Source: Tretioscincus oriximinensis
Lineage: Eukaryota > Chordata > Lepidosauria > Squamata > Gymnophthalmidae
Direction of reading: 5' to 3'
NCBI GenBank assembly: GCA_022410635.1
Contig: JAJVDF010000205.1
Location: 880,658 to 944,657 of the forward strand
DNA length: 64,000 bases
A program made the translations under genes and the position numbers. Shown here piece after piece: positions 58,901 through 62,626 of this stretch (position 1 is the stretch's first letter; the number at the start of each line of letters is the position of its first letter). The notes under the pieces are model-generated. The model was not told the DNA's origin. It searched no databases and saw only the letters and a list, made by a program, of their open reading frames with translations.

Positions 58901-61900
58901 TACTAGAATCTCTTGCTGGGAATACTGATTCAAACTGACATGGCTATTTATTTTAAAAACGTTCTATTTCGATTTCTTAAAGTGATTGGCTTTGTTACAC
59001 AGTTATTTTCATATGTTTATTTCAGGTGAATTACAAAACCCAAACACATTACATCTCCCTCTACCAGGGTTGATTCCTGGTAGAGGGAGACATAGTGTGT
59101 TTGGGTTTTGTAGTCCTTGATATCGTCTTTCCCATTTATTATTTTTTTGTATTTCAGGTGAATTGCCAACAAGTTGCAAAGAAGTTAAAAGATTCAAAAT
59201 CAACCCTGAAGATGGAGAATATTACCTTGAAGTTAAGGGAAAGCTCTTAAAGGTGTGATCTGTGGGCAATTCCTATAATGGTTTTCTTACAATTCTAGGC
59301 TTATGCAAGACCAAATAACTTAACTTATGCAAGGTCAAATAACTTGAAAGTTTTCTCCTTCAAAATATTTCCACACCAAGTGCAATATTGTGACTGATTT
59401 TCTTTTTGCTGCCTTCGATGAAATCTCAATGTCATTGTCTTGAGCATCTGATCCGGCTTGGCTCTAATAGCTAAACATTTATTGTTTGGAAAGCGCAAGA
59501 TCACACCCAGATTATGCTTTGTGTATGTTCATGTATAGATAGGACAGTATCACTGCATTTATTTTAGTATATGCACTTTGAGAGCCATTTGACAGACTAC
59601 CTTTTGGTGGGTTTTTTTTTTAATAAGATGCTATACATAATCAAATCTTAGGTTCTCACACTTATCCACATATTTGTTTTCCAGCTTTCTCAACCCCTCA
59701 TTTCAAAGCTAGATATTTAATGAAATAATTTGTTTTCCCCTTCAGATTTACTGTGCTGGCATGGAATCTGAGAAACCCAAAGAATTTGTGACTCTGGCAA
59801 ATGGTGAAGCTGAGAATTTCTCAGAAGTATACAGCTATAGGTAAAAATACGCAACCCTTTCTTTTGTGATACTTTTAAATTCTTCTGATGCAATATTTCG
59901 TAGAACAACTTAAAATGTTTTCTTTTCTTCTGTTCAGATTACATAACCCAACAGAATGTCCCTATAATGGAAGCCGAAGAGATGACTGCCAATGTAGGAA
60001 AGATTATACAGCAGCTGGGTTTTCTGCCTTCAGTAAAGTAAGGCTGGATCTGAACACAATGCAAATAATAAGTGAGTAACAGCTGGAATTTACCCACAAA
60101 ATGCATATGTGAATAAAGGGGGTACGTTATTGGTGCTTTAAAAATTAGAATATTATAAGGACCCATTATTTATGTTGCTATATTTACATTTTATTCTCCA
60201 TTACCCTGGATCTTTCTAGAATCAGGCATTTTCCTTCCTTCGGTGCAAATAATGAATTATCCTGATGTTAAAGAATTGTGGGAAAATAAATTGATCTTCT
60301 TTTCTTTCCTCCACTGTTCCTTTCCCCTTATCTCTGGTTCTTTCTAAACACATTTCCCAGCAACTGATTTACAGTTTGCACAGACACTTGATGGACGATC
60401 TGTTCCTTTTGCTACCGCTGGGGACTGTTATAGTGCAGCCAAGTGCCCGCAGGTATGGAAGCAGTATTACCTTTTAAGTCATGATTTCATTAGCTACAGT
60501 GAGAAGCTTTATGGTCCAAGTAGCTACATTTCAATTACTGTATCTTATTCTGCCTTTCTAGAAATGCCTTTCTGACAATTTGGGATGTGTATGGTTTTTA
60601 AAATGATAATGGAACAGTAGTTATACACTCTGTAAAACACTGCTGATTGCTCCACTATGTCTCACTTTCATGGAATAAAACACCTACGTTTTTGTGGTTG
60701 TGAGTCCAGACACTTCTTTCTTCTTCCTGGATGTCCAGACAAAGAGGGAGGAAGTGGCGCGGCGGGGCCTCCTAATGGCCCCATCACGCCGGAAGTCGTC
60801 ACCTCTTGCTGTGTTTAGCACATCAAGACGCAAGGACCTGTGGCCCAGAGTGTCCCATGGGACACTCTGCAGCCAGAAGAAAGATCCAGTGTCTTTCCAC
60901 CGCTGCCGCAACCAGGCGCTCCAGGGACAAGCCCCAGTAAGCATCCTTTGTGAGTCTAGACACTTCTTTCTTCTTCCTGGATGTATAGCGAAATGGGAAG
61001 GAAAACCTCATGCATTCCATTACAAAGCCCAGGAGACGTTGGGAGTGGAAGTTCCAAGCAAACGTTGTTTCTCTCCTGCCATTGGCTGTTGTTTTCCTCC
61101 ACTTCCCCCTCCCCTTTCTTTCTTTAAAAAAAAACCCTTTAAAAATAATAAAGAAGAAGAATCTAGTTTTTATTCCTTGCTCTTGGGACTCAGAATGGAT
61201 TACAAGGTTATTTTTCACTCGAAGGTTTGCATTTTATTCTGTCTCCCCCACCAAACTATGGTGGTACCTTTGTATCTACTTGCAAATTTATTTGCTTTTG
61301 CATAGCTATGTTGGCAGAAGCTGAGGCCTGTAAAGGGCATTCACCCCTCTCCGTGGCTGACACATGGGCCTCAAACTGTATTTCTGAAATAGCAAAATTC
61401 TTAACCTCTGTACCATCACGCCTCACAAATGTATTAAAACTTTTTTTAAAACAACAACAACAACAAAATCTTTTTGGCTGGGCTGTCAGAAGGCACATCT
61501 CTTCCCCAGCTTCTCTCCCCACTCCTCTTTTTACGCTGTAAGTAAGACAAATATTCCACTATTAAAAAATTAAAAAAAATAAACTTCCTTCTTTTTAATG
61601 TGCCCTGTAATTGGAAGTCATTAGTGAGGCTTTTAAGAAAAAGATGTGATTCCCTACCCCTTTTTATGCCCTGAAAGCGAGAGAGGACATTTCATTGGGA
61701 GTATCAGCAAGCCTTGCTCTCTCACTAAATTGGAAGAGAAGTATTAGGATGAAAATCCAAAATGAGGGCTTTTTAGAGAACTATGATTCCTGTGTTCCTG
61801 CAATTACACGTGGAAGACACCTTCATACCACGGTAGGATAGCAAAAGAAAATCAACCTTTCAACTACAAAGGTTAGGTTATTCGGGCACCTAGTAACCCA

Positions 61901-62626
61901 TCTACATTCTCCCACTCTGAGTGAGAGACAATAATGTGGTAAATCATTTTTATCTACCTGTAAAGGTTGGAAGGGTTTGATCAGATATGGGCACTACTGT
62001 ATTAAACTCTTTTATATGTACAGTATTTCAGGTCCTTTTGAAAATGAATGGTCCCATTTTGAATTATGCTTGATGTTAGTGGCATATGATGCAAACTAAA
62101 AATTGGAATGCCTCACCTAGTTTGAAAGAGGAGAAAGAGGGGACACCTTTTTACAATNAGTCAGATATGACTTCTGGTTGTTAAGGATCATAGACTATGA
62201 AACAAAGGACAAGACTGCCCCCAACTGGCCATTAACAATAAAGCAGCCTTCTATCAGGAAGCTGCAAATAAGTAGAAATGCTTAATCACACCCCTGCTGA
62301 TATTTGTACAGTATGTGCTAATCACTATGAGGGCCTGGAACAACTGAAAAAATTGGTGGAGAGATCTTGTTAGAATAATGACACTGTGGTTTGTTGTTAC
62401 ATGAGGGGTCAGAGCAATGGAAAAATAACACCATTCAGAATTAGATACTGTTTCTTGGAGTGGGCACACATTTTAATTATAAATTAAATACATTTCTGTA
62501 ACTTTTTTTTTCTTCTTTAAGGGCCGCTTTAGCATCAACCTCTCTGGCACTGGTCTATCGGTAACGCAAACATCAAGATGGCTGTCCCAAGGGAATTATG
62601 CAGTTTCTGAAATTGTGAAATCACCA
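2081..62626 (+). CDS. ADAMTS9: ADAMTS9, 3' part (TSR array and GON domain), 15 exons, incomplete at both ends
   Basis: Secreted and cell-surface zinc metalloprotease family member. From family knowledge, ADAMTS9 cleaves versican and aggrecan in the extracellular matrix, and its GON domain is linked to ER-to-Golgi transport. The window holds only C-terminal ancillary domains: residues 1-32 of the fragment end one TSR, 33-579 hold nine TSRs, and 579-752 hold most of the GON domain. The fifteen exons join to 2256 nt with no stop, and every border is AG/GT. Each TSR shows six cysteines, the CSxTCG-type start and a WxxxxWxxC tryptophan pattern. Phrases such as [25 protein letters not shown] and [20 protein letters not shown] match ADAMTS9 as I remember it. 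ADAMTS20 has the same architecture and is the alternative. The catalytic HExxH domain is upstream of the window; the C-terminus and stop are downstream. No N falls in an exon. Confidence 0.93.
2298..2465 (+). CDS. ADAMTS9: ADAMTS9 exon 2: TSR (ninth from the C-terminus)
   Basis: 56 codons, phase 0/0, fragment residues 33-88. It starts [16 protein letters not shown] and has six cysteines, ending [13 protein letters not shown] before the donor gtaagc. CSATCG fits the O-fucosylation consensus CxxS/TC. The intron before it is only 121 bp. If the orthologue has the 15 TSRs of human ADAMTS9, this is TSR7 (inference). Confidence 0.95.
2466..4378 (+). other. Intron 2-3 (1913 bp)
   Basis: No gene is visible. 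The middle holds an imperfect palindromic repeat (3577-3785) with an A/T-rich run at 3511-3528. The rest shows no recognisable element. Confidence 0.75.
3577..3785. repeat. Palindromic fold-back repeat (family P), both arms present
   Basis: The left arm (about 3582-3655) contains agaaaatctagcaaggga and gataggcagcatgaac. The right arm (about 3700-3775) contains the reverse complement in diverged form: catgccgcctacctttt and tgctagattttct. The centre is close to the palindrome atgcat. Single arms of the same family occur at 19741, 24005, 37643 and 48905. Confidence 0.7.
4379..4669 (+). CDS. ADAMTS9: ADAMTS9 exon 3: TSR followed by a long Asn/Gln-rich linker
   Basis: 97 codons, phase 0/0, fragment residues 89-185. 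A six-cysteine TSR ([16 protein letters not shown] to SMPSC) is followed by about 43 residues without cysteine, rich in Asn, Gln, Pro, Tyr and His. It ends WRIGPWGA before the donor gtaagt. It is the longest exon here because the linker is fused to its TSR. The linker is probably flexible (inference from composition). Confidence 0.95.
4707..4830 (+). repeat. Diverged minisatellite, about four units of 31-33 bp
   Basis: Successive units read roughly catgatcctTgcatacag followed by ctctcccatagg. A related unit is at 5273-5318 beyond the SINE, so one array was probably split by the SINE insertion. Confidence 0.65.
4875..5247 (-). mobile_element. tRNA-derived SINE (family A), reverse orientation
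   Basis: Read on the minus strand it begins with a tRNA-like segment with A box (tagctcagttgc) and B box (ggtttcgaagccc). It ends with a taagccgctttgagtccctt-type tail and runs into a (TTC)n tract, seen here as GAA repeats at 4875-4950. The tail resembles those recognised by L2/CR1-type LINEs. The lysine-rich ORF over it is a repeat artefact. Confidence 0.8.
5734..5895 (+). CDS. ADAMTS9: ADAMTS9 exon 4: TSR
   Basis: 54 codons, phase 0/0, fragment residues 186-239. It starts [16 protein letters not shown], continues [10 protein letters not shown] and KPDEQRSC, and ends [11 protein letters not shown] at donor gtaagc. Six cysteines are present. CSSTCAGG still fits the CxxS/TCxxG O-fucose pattern although the usual Gly after the second Cys is Ala. 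Confidence 0.96.
5896..6571 (+). other. Intron 4-5 (676 bp)
   Basis: It contains a (ATTT)n-type stretch and the minus-strand tail of a SINE or LINE at about 6264-6345. No gene. Confidence 0.7.
6572..6748 (+). CDS. ADAMTS9: ADAMTS9 exon 5: TSR with CTKPC start
   Basis: 59 codons, phase 0/0, fragment residues 240-298. It runs [16 protein letters not shown] through [13 protein letters not shown] to WNTSPWSP. Six cysteines are present. The O-fucose acceptor is replaced by Pro (CTKPC). WNTS provides a possible N-glycosylation sequon. The acceptor follows a ten-base T tract. The donor gtacga is weak at positions 4-6 and opens the 25-kb intron. Confidence 0.96.
9236..9410 (+). promoter_or_regulatory. 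Weak candidate intronic promoter (CCAAT and TATA-like boxes)
   Basis: Inverted CCAAT boxes (attgg) are at 9236-9240 and 9301-9305, and tataaat is at 9375-9381, inside a locally GC-richer patch. A start site near 9405 would fit the TATA spacing. It could equally be the promoter part of an LTR or chance. No downstream ORF supports it. Confidence 0.2.
10728..10990 (+). repeat. LINE-like dispersed repeat D, head copy
   Basis: It starts with a duplicated ataagaacataagaac, then aagaagagccatactgg and gatcaggccacagccc. It continues through cagcattctgtatcacac to taaacctgtctagg. The same order of blocks recurs at 35526 and, inverted, at 45990. Confidence 0.7.
12057..12513. mobile_element. hAT-type non-autonomous element with 8-bp target duplication
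   Basis: The 457-bp element has inverted ends: TAAGGTTGCCATA at the left and the reverse complement of TAGGGTTGCCATA at the right (one mismatch). An identical 8-bp sequence, cccaaaat, lies at 12049-12056 and 12514-12521. Eight-bp duplications are typical of hAT transposons. The short ORFs inside are not convincing transposase. Confidence 0.8.
13792..14355 (-). other. Unidentified 187-codon open reading frame
   Basis: On the minus strand, one open frame from ATG at 14355 to a stop at 13792, crossing a single N (13823). The protein is Ser/Asn/Thr-rich with no signal peptide, membrane segment or motif I can name. An in-frame TGA lies two codons upstream of the Met. An alternative frame just upstream, about 37 codons long, also looks protein-like, so the piece may be a frameshifted retrocopy or part of a transposon. 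The following 14800-15560 is a plus-strand L2 remnant in the opposite orientation. Chance cannot be excluded, but this length is unusual in such AT-rich DNA. Confidence 0.3.
14800..15560 (+). mobile_element. L2-type LINE remnant (reverse transcriptase part)
   Basis: Broken plus-strand translation gives [13 protein letters not shown] (RT motif A type) and later SIDDTQLY, matching the YADDTQLY catalytic block with Tyr-Ala replaced. Frameshifts and stops are frequent, so it is dead. Confidence 0.75.
16240..16525 (-). mobile_element. tRNA-derived SINE (family A), diverged
   Basis: It shows the family tail ctatcctgcccttctcatcc, the middle tttcaaatagct and the B-box region as complement near 16460-16480. 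Orientation is minus. Confidence 0.65.
16690..16830 (-). repeat. LINE-like dispersed repeat D, reverse fragment
   Basis: It contains ggtgggccattgtttgagac then agaatgctggatcagatggg, the reverse complement of the D head, and ends close to ttatgtta. Confidence 0.55.
17140..17360 (+). mobile_element. SINE (family A) fragment with ATC microsatellite tail
   Basis: It ends cttgtaagctgttctgagtc then gaggtataaaaac, followed by a short (ATC)n at 17338-17358. The 5' tRNA part is diverged. Confidence 0.6.
17647..17800 (+). repeat. LINE-like dispersed repeat D fragment
   Basis: It holds aatcaggccacagcccattc and cagttgcttctgggcatct, then the tgcaaatggcattt block also seen in the 10728 copy. Confidence 0.55.
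19741..19832. repeat. Palindromic repeat family P, single arm
   Basis: The string gcatctgaaagagtagat, then tacgaaagcttatgccaccc and gctactagctcctttgctgg, matches one arm of family P. Confidence 0.7.
21715..21955 (-). mobile_element. tRNA-derived SINE (family B), nearly complete, reverse
   Basis: On the minus strand it reads ggagccagttagagtgttgg, then ctggttcgagtcaccactcc (B box), then aggatgg-type middle. It ends ggccgccctgagaccttcgg and a TAAATAAAT tail. The head resembles a tRNA; it is not a functional tRNA gene. Confidence 0.8.
22150..22400 (-). repeat. LINE-like repeat D fragment followed by an L2-like tail
   Basis: It holds aattggtgggccactgtgtg, ggcagaatactaggctggtc, then ttttaagctttgttgagat and ataaataaac. 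Boundaries are uncertain. Confidence 0.45.
24005..24085. repeat. Palindromic repeat family P, single arm
   Basis: It shows ttagactaacaagaaaaaag, ttggcagcatgagctttcat and ctacttcttcagat in the family order. Confidence 0.7.
25100..25375 (+). mobile_element. L2-type LINE 3' end
   Basis: It holds the end of the ORF2-like frame (attcagaagacccacctctt) and the 3' UTR string attgttaaccgtcctgagac, then a short A-rich tail. Highly decayed. Confidence 0.6.
25935..26045 (-). repeat. SINE/LINE tail fragment
   Basis: A (TTTA)n tract is followed by tagcctgcctttcaccattg, the complement of a common LINE-type 3' tail. Confidence 0.5.
27612..27906. mobile_element. GC-rich hAT-type element, copy 1, with 8-bp target duplication
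   Basis: The 295-bp element has ends cagtgcttttttt and, inverted, cagggcttttttt. It is flanked by agcgtaac at 27604-27611 and 27907-27914. The inside is GCC/GGC-rich and repeats taccggcaccttttatttag both ways, so it can fold. Copy 2 is at 54864. The Gly- and Arg-rich ORFs across it are composition artefacts. Confidence 0.88.
28362..28430 (-). repeat. SINE family B tail fragment
   Basis: (ATTT)n then tatcccgccctatacctgaa and ggtctcagggcggccaacca, the complement of the family B 3' end. Confidence 0.7.
30335..30555 (+). mobile_element. tRNA-derived SINE (family B)
   Basis: The head is ttggtgtaatggttattaga, with B box ggtttgagtcc, a middle agttctttagaactctctca and a truncated tail ggttataaataaact followed by (TTC)n. 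Confidence 0.75.
31760..31927 (+). CDS. ADAMTS9: ADAMTS9 exon 6: TSR
   Basis: 56 codons, phase 0/0, fragment residues 299-354. It starts [16 protein letters not shown], continues CKHLAKP, and ends [16 protein letters not shown] at donor gtaagg. Six cysteines and a regular O-fucose motif are present. It stands alone between a 25,011-bp and an 11,081-bp intron. It is too short and lacks a suitable Met, so an ATG-based ORF search misses it. Confidence 0.95.
32234..32400 (+). mobile_element. tRNA-derived SINE (family B), 5' part
   Basis: It starts atgtggtgtagtggttaggg with B box ggtttgattc, then the gtgaccttggattagtcat block. The usual tail is missing or replaced by the following L1-like segment. 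Confidence 0.75.
32420..33095 (+). mobile_element. L1-like LINE 3' end (degenerate)
   Basis: One frame shows CWQQRQPP...[10 protein letters not shown]...DYW, like the Cys/His-rich end of L1 ORF2. A purine- and G-rich tract follows at 32920-32970, and it ends near cttcacaataaaaaaaatgg. Frames are broken. Family assignment is moderate. Confidence 0.55.
33118..33310 (+). mobile_element. L2-type LINE 3' tail
   Basis: It contains attattgttaaccaccctgg then ggtatagggcaagataaaac and a taaatgaataa tail, matching the tail at 25100-25375. Confidence 0.6.
34490..34640. repeat. Tandem/inverted block with TGAYRTCA-type motifs
   Basis: tgtgatgtcacttccag and its inverse ccagaagtgacatcaca occur, followed by diverged copies (aatgatgttgcttccag, gagtgatatcatttccag, agaagtgacatgac). 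It looks like a short satellite-like array with palindromic cores. Confidence 0.55.
35526..35770 (+). repeat. LINE-like dispersed repeat D, head copy
   Basis: It starts ataagaacataagaggagcc, continues tagtccagccttctgtatca, tgcatctgggcagtctgg and cctgttgctccatcttgcag. Same block order as at 10728. Confidence 0.7.
36527..36602 (+). repeat. Two-copy 38-bp tandem repeat
   Basis: gaccaatgacaggccatgga and gaccaatgacagggtttgga start the two units, each ending gcctcca plus two or three bases. A third unit start (gacctgg) may be the CR1 border. Confidence 0.75.
36604..38390 (-). mobile_element. CR1-type LINE, ORF2 remnant, reverse
   Basis: Minus-strand reading gives, in order, parts of the pre-RT region ([17 protein letters not shown]), palm motif A ([17 protein letters not shown]), motif B ([19 protein letters not shown]), the catalytic block as FTDDTKLF, and the C-terminal [16 protein letters not shown] and [13 protein letters not shown]. 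Frameshifts, stops and N runs break it. The Ala of FADD is Thr. An 83-bp family P arm is inserted at 37643-37725. 5' truncated, dead. Confidence 0.9.
37643..37725. repeat. Family P arm inserted in the CR1, flanked by a 13-bp duplication
   Basis: The 83-bp piece runs from tccagcaaaggagctagcag to the tctacttcttc end. The 13-bp atattttggttag stands at 37630-37642 and again at 37726-37738. It interrupts the CR1 reading, so it is younger than the CR1. Confidence 0.8.
38935..39155. repeat. Palindromic repeat family P, both arms, diverged
   Basis: The first arm ends tttatttcttcagatgcaat. After about 45 bp the second begins tgtatctgaatcagtagact and runs to gatgccaactttttctagtt. Confidence 0.6.
39884..40183 (+). 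mobile_element. tRNA-derived SINE (family A), nearly complete
   Basis: The tRNA-like head has gcagtcgctaaggagacgga and B box ggtttcgaacccc. The family middle (gcaagaaattgcagct) and tail (ccactttgagttccttcagg) follow, then mixed ATC/TTC repeats. Confidence 0.82.
40640..40965 (-). mobile_element. L2-type LINE, ORF2 C-terminal remnant, reverse
   Basis: Minus-strand translation reads [20 protein letters not shown], then [16 protein letters not shown], the conserved end of L2 ORF2. One N interrupts it. Confidence 0.8.
41430..41665 (+). mobile_element. tRNA-derived SINE (family B), nearly complete
   Basis: The head is gtgtagtggttagagagttg, with B box ggtttgattcccc, middle cagttctttagaactctctc and tail ccctgagaccttcgggtaca ending in ATAAATAAATAA. 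Confidence 0.85.
43009..43182 (+). CDS. ADAMTS9: ADAMTS9 exon 7: TSR
   Basis: 58 codons, phase 0/0, fragment residues 355-412. It starts [16 protein letters not shown] and ends [13 protein letters not shown] at donor gtaagt. Six cysteines are present. The middle segment ([10 protein letters not shown]) is polar, and the acidic WETEDW is the tryptophan pair leading into the next TSR. Confidence 0.95.
43240..44035 (+). repeat. LINE-like dispersed repeat D, long copy split by a SINE
   Basis: The left part (43240-43336) holds catctgggcgttctctag and gtaaaagacatttagagg. The right part (43691-44035) holds ccaatcccatcttgaagcta, tagtattatggaatgaaag and gcataattttatacacttca, blocks I associate with a widespread reptile LINE-derived repeat. 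SINE A lies between them. Confidence 0.65.
43337..43690 (+). mobile_element. tRNA-derived SINE (family A), complete
   Basis: Best copy in the window: A-box region acagctcagttgccaagg, B box ggtttcgaagccc, middle gaggggtgagcaccttcc, tail gtaagccgctttgagtccct and a long TTC/CTC run. The Arg-rich minus-strand ORF is its tail. Confidence 0.88.
44640..44760 (+). repeat. Dispersed repeat with tattcca...ggaataa inverted ends
   Basis: tattccagaatag near the start and tactggaataaataagtgat near the end are inverse-like. A related block is at 46450-46700 and near 23190-23240. Family unknown. Confidence 0.4.
45045..45355 (+). repeat. Direct repeat of about 57 bp, copies 250 bp apart
   Basis: acagcattctccagatata then gaagccccattataacaaac occurs at 45045 and, with few changes, at 45295. 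Between them lies attatattggggttctttat, which is partly inverse. This may be two ends of one element or two overlapping copies. Confidence 0.6.
45990..46262 (-). repeat. LINE-like dispersed repeat D, reverse copy
   Basis: It runs from gactagacaggtttatggat through gcccaggtgcatctggttgg to gatatggctcttcttatgtt. It is the complement of the 10728 copy, with all blocks present. Confidence 0.75.
46445..46715. repeat. Dispersed repeat with tattctggaatattc and gtctggatgctgcc blocks
   Basis: It resembles the 44640 and 23190 blocks (ggaata...gtctgga). Boundaries and family unknown. Confidence 0.35.
48905..49110. repeat. Two family P arms in the same orientation
   Basis: The first arm has ttcaagactaacaagagaaa and gacaggcagcatg. 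The second, near 49035, has cagaaattaacaggaaaaag and gtaggctgcatgaaatttca. Confidence 0.55.
50516..50686 (+). CDS. ADAMTS9: ADAMTS9 exon 8: TSR
   Basis: 57 codons, phase 0/0, fragment residues 413-469. It starts [16 protein letters not shown] and ends [12 protein letters not shown] at donor gtacgt. Six cysteines are present. The acceptor follows a T-rich tract ending gacag. A short minus-strand ORF over it is a shadow. Confidence 0.95.
51676..51915 (-). mobile_element. tRNA-derived SINE (family A), 5' end decayed, reverse
   Basis: ttataccccggccttctcac, then cccaaggcttacatttgttc, tggtggtagccatgaatcta and gaaggcactcacccctcacc in the family order. Confidence 0.75.
52180..53075 (-). mobile_element. 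CR1-type LINE, reverse transcriptase remnant, reverse
   Basis: A 238-codon minus-strand frame reads [20 protein letters not shown], then [18 protein letters not shown] and [15 protein letters not shown] (motif A). Beyond a frameshift, near 52265-52315, the catalytic block [11 protein letters not shown] is still readable. It keeps the FADD motif that the 36604 copy has lost. 5' and 3' truncated; no function expected. Confidence 0.9.
54300..54405 (+). repeat. SINE tail fragment
   Basis: cacctacttcataagatatc, then aagccattttggttcctttt and gaggtataaaaaccgac with a T run, a family A/B-type 3' end. Confidence 0.6.
54864..55176. mobile_element. GC-rich hAT-type element, copy 2, with 8-bp target duplication
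   Basis: The 313-bp element starts tagtgctttttttctag and ends cacaaaaaaagccctg, with ggtgtaaa at 54856-54863 and 55177-55184. Same family as 27612-27906, with the inner ggcaccttttatttaggcg block repeated. Two Ns lie in the GC-rich part. Confidence 0.88.
55433..55520 (-). repeat. SINE/LINE tail fragment
   Basis: (TTTA)n followed by gtatttttctcctgccctaa and ctcaaggaacattacaaaa. Confidence 0.5.
55727..55921 (+). CDS. ADAMTS9: ADAMTS9 exon 9: TSR with an extended central loop
   Basis: 65 codons, phase 0/0, fragment residues 470-534. It starts [17 protein letters not shown] Tyr-rich loop ([13 protein letters not shown]) lengthens the repeat compared with its neighbours, followed by [13 protein letters not shown] and WRVGNWGS. 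Six cysteines are present. The donor gtaggt departs from the GTRAGT consensus at positions +4 and +5. Confidence 0.96.
55922..57270 (+). other. Intron 9-10 (1349 bp)
   Basis: It contains a LINE/SINE 3' tail at about 56060-56190 (ggctgccctgagacctttgg with a TAAATAAATAAA tail). The rest shows nothing recognised. Confidence 0.75.
57271..57403 (+). CDS. ADAMTS9: ADAMTS9 exon 10: last TSR
   Basis: 133 nt, entering in phase 0 and leaving in phase 1, fragment residues 535-578 plus one base. It starts [16 protein letters not shown] and continues [13 protein letters not shown]. The sixth cysteine (QDC) is on this exon, and the first base of the following Cys codon is joined to GT of the next exon. 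Without splicing the frame reads into TAA of gtaagaaa, supporting the donor at 57404. Confidence 0.94.
57616..57629 (+). promoter_or_regulatory. ZNF143-type motif (actacaattcccag)
   Basis: A perfect match to the extended SBS element bound by ZNF143/THAP11 in vertebrates. It is a motif match only, and such strings also occur in repeats. Confidence 0.35.
59018..59032 (+). repeat. Upstream copy of the 15-bp acceptor repeat (decoy acceptor)
   Basis: tatttcaggtgaatt is identical to 59150-59164, which spans the real acceptor of exon 11. The AG here is at 59024-59025. Confidence 0.9.
59033..59149. mobile_element. 117-bp insertion containing a 37-bp-arm hairpin
   Basis: It lies exactly between the two 15-bp repeats. 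The arms 59032-59068 and 59076-59112 are inverse with three mismatches and a 7-base loop. The remainder (59113-59149) is pyrimidine-rich and now serves as the tract before exon 11. It looks like an insertion with a target-site duplication; the element family is unknown. Confidence 0.65.
59158..59252 (+). CDS. ADAMTS9: ADAMTS9 exon 11: start of GON domain
   Basis: 95 nt, phase 1 in and phase 0 out, fragment residues 579-610. With the preceding T it reads [13 protein letters not shown], then [16 protein letters not shown]. The GON domain begins here. The donor gtgtga is weak. The acceptor core is present twice, here and 132 bp upstream at 59025; only this copy leads into GON coding sequence. 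Confidence 0.93.
59253..59745 (+). other. Intron 11-12 (493 bp)
   Basis: aataacttgaaa-type strings near 59310-59350 form a small direct repeat (cttatgcaagaccaaataac and cttatgcaaggtcaaataac). Otherwise nothing recognised. Confidence 0.7.
59746..59840 (+). CDS. ADAMTS9: ADAMTS9 exon 12: GON domain
   Basis: 95 nt, phase 0 in and phase 2 out, fragment residues 611-641 plus two bases. It reads [20 protein letters not shown] then [15 protein letters not shown] is a possible N-glycosylation site. The Arg codon is split AG|A with the next exon across a 97-bp intron. Confidence 0.95.
59938..60071 (+). CDS. ADAMTS9: ADAMTS9 exon 13: GON domain core
   Basis: 134 nt, phase 2 in and phase 1 out, fragment residues 642-686. 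It contains [20 protein letters not shown], then [18 protein letters not shown] and MQII. It carries three cysteines and one NGS sequon. This is the most recognisable GON stretch. Donor is gtgagt. Confidence 0.96.
60361..60452 (+). CDS. ADAMTS9: ADAMTS9 exon 14: GON domain
   Basis: 92 nt, phase 1 in and phase 0 out, fragment residues 687-717. It reads [20 protein letters not shown] then [10 protein letters not shown]. Two cysteines. The acceptor is a pyrimidine-rich tract ending cccag; the donor is gtatgg. Confidence 0.95.
60698..60984 (+). repeat. GC-rich block between 37-bp direct repeats, with a 24-bp palindrome
   Basis: gtgagtccagacacttcttt with cttcttcctggatgt occurs at 60698-60734 and 60948-60984, one mismatch apart. 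Between them is CpG-containing DNA with the perfect palindrome cagagtgtccca/tgggacactctg at 60846-60869. A 203-codon plus-strand ORF crosses it without any recognisable domain. Probably a tandemly arranged or terminally repeated element. Confidence 0.65.
61146..61427 (-). mobile_element. tRNA-derived SINE (family A), reverse
   Basis: GAA-type tail, then ctcgaaggtttgcattttat, caccaaactatggtggtacc and gggcattcacccctctccgt in family order, with a decayed tRNA part. Confidence 0.75.
62522..62626 (+). CDS. ADAMTS9: ADAMTS9 exon 15: GON domain, penultimate or near-last coding exon
   Basis: 35 codons, phase 0/0, fragment residues 718-752. It reads [20 protein letters not shown] then [15 protein letters not shown] at donor gtaagg. 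NLSG is a possible N-glycosylation site. The family continues with a short cysteine-rich tail that is not found in the remaining 1.4 kb, so the gene runs out of the window. Confidence 0.95.

Larger units (their letters stand above)
57404..59157 (+). other. Intron 10-11 (1754 bp)
   Basis: It contains an actacaattcccag site (57616-57629) and, at its 3' end, a hairpin insertion with a duplicated splice acceptor (59018-59164). The middle shows nothing recognised. Confidence 0.8.
60453..62521 (+). other. Intron 14-15 (2069 bp)
   Basis: It contains a GC-rich block flanked by direct repeats (60698-60984), a reverse SINE A (61146-61427) and (AAC)n at about 61450-61466. 61560-62521 shows nothing recognised. 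Confidence 0.8.

Noticed and set aside
59009..59203. Minus-strand ORF over the hairpin and exon 11
   Set aside because: It is a shadow of the hairpin and the sense coding exon.
60694..61305. 203-codon plus-strand ORF
   Set aside because: It spans a GC-rich repeated block and a reverse SINE, with no recognisable domain; a composition effect is likelier than a gene.
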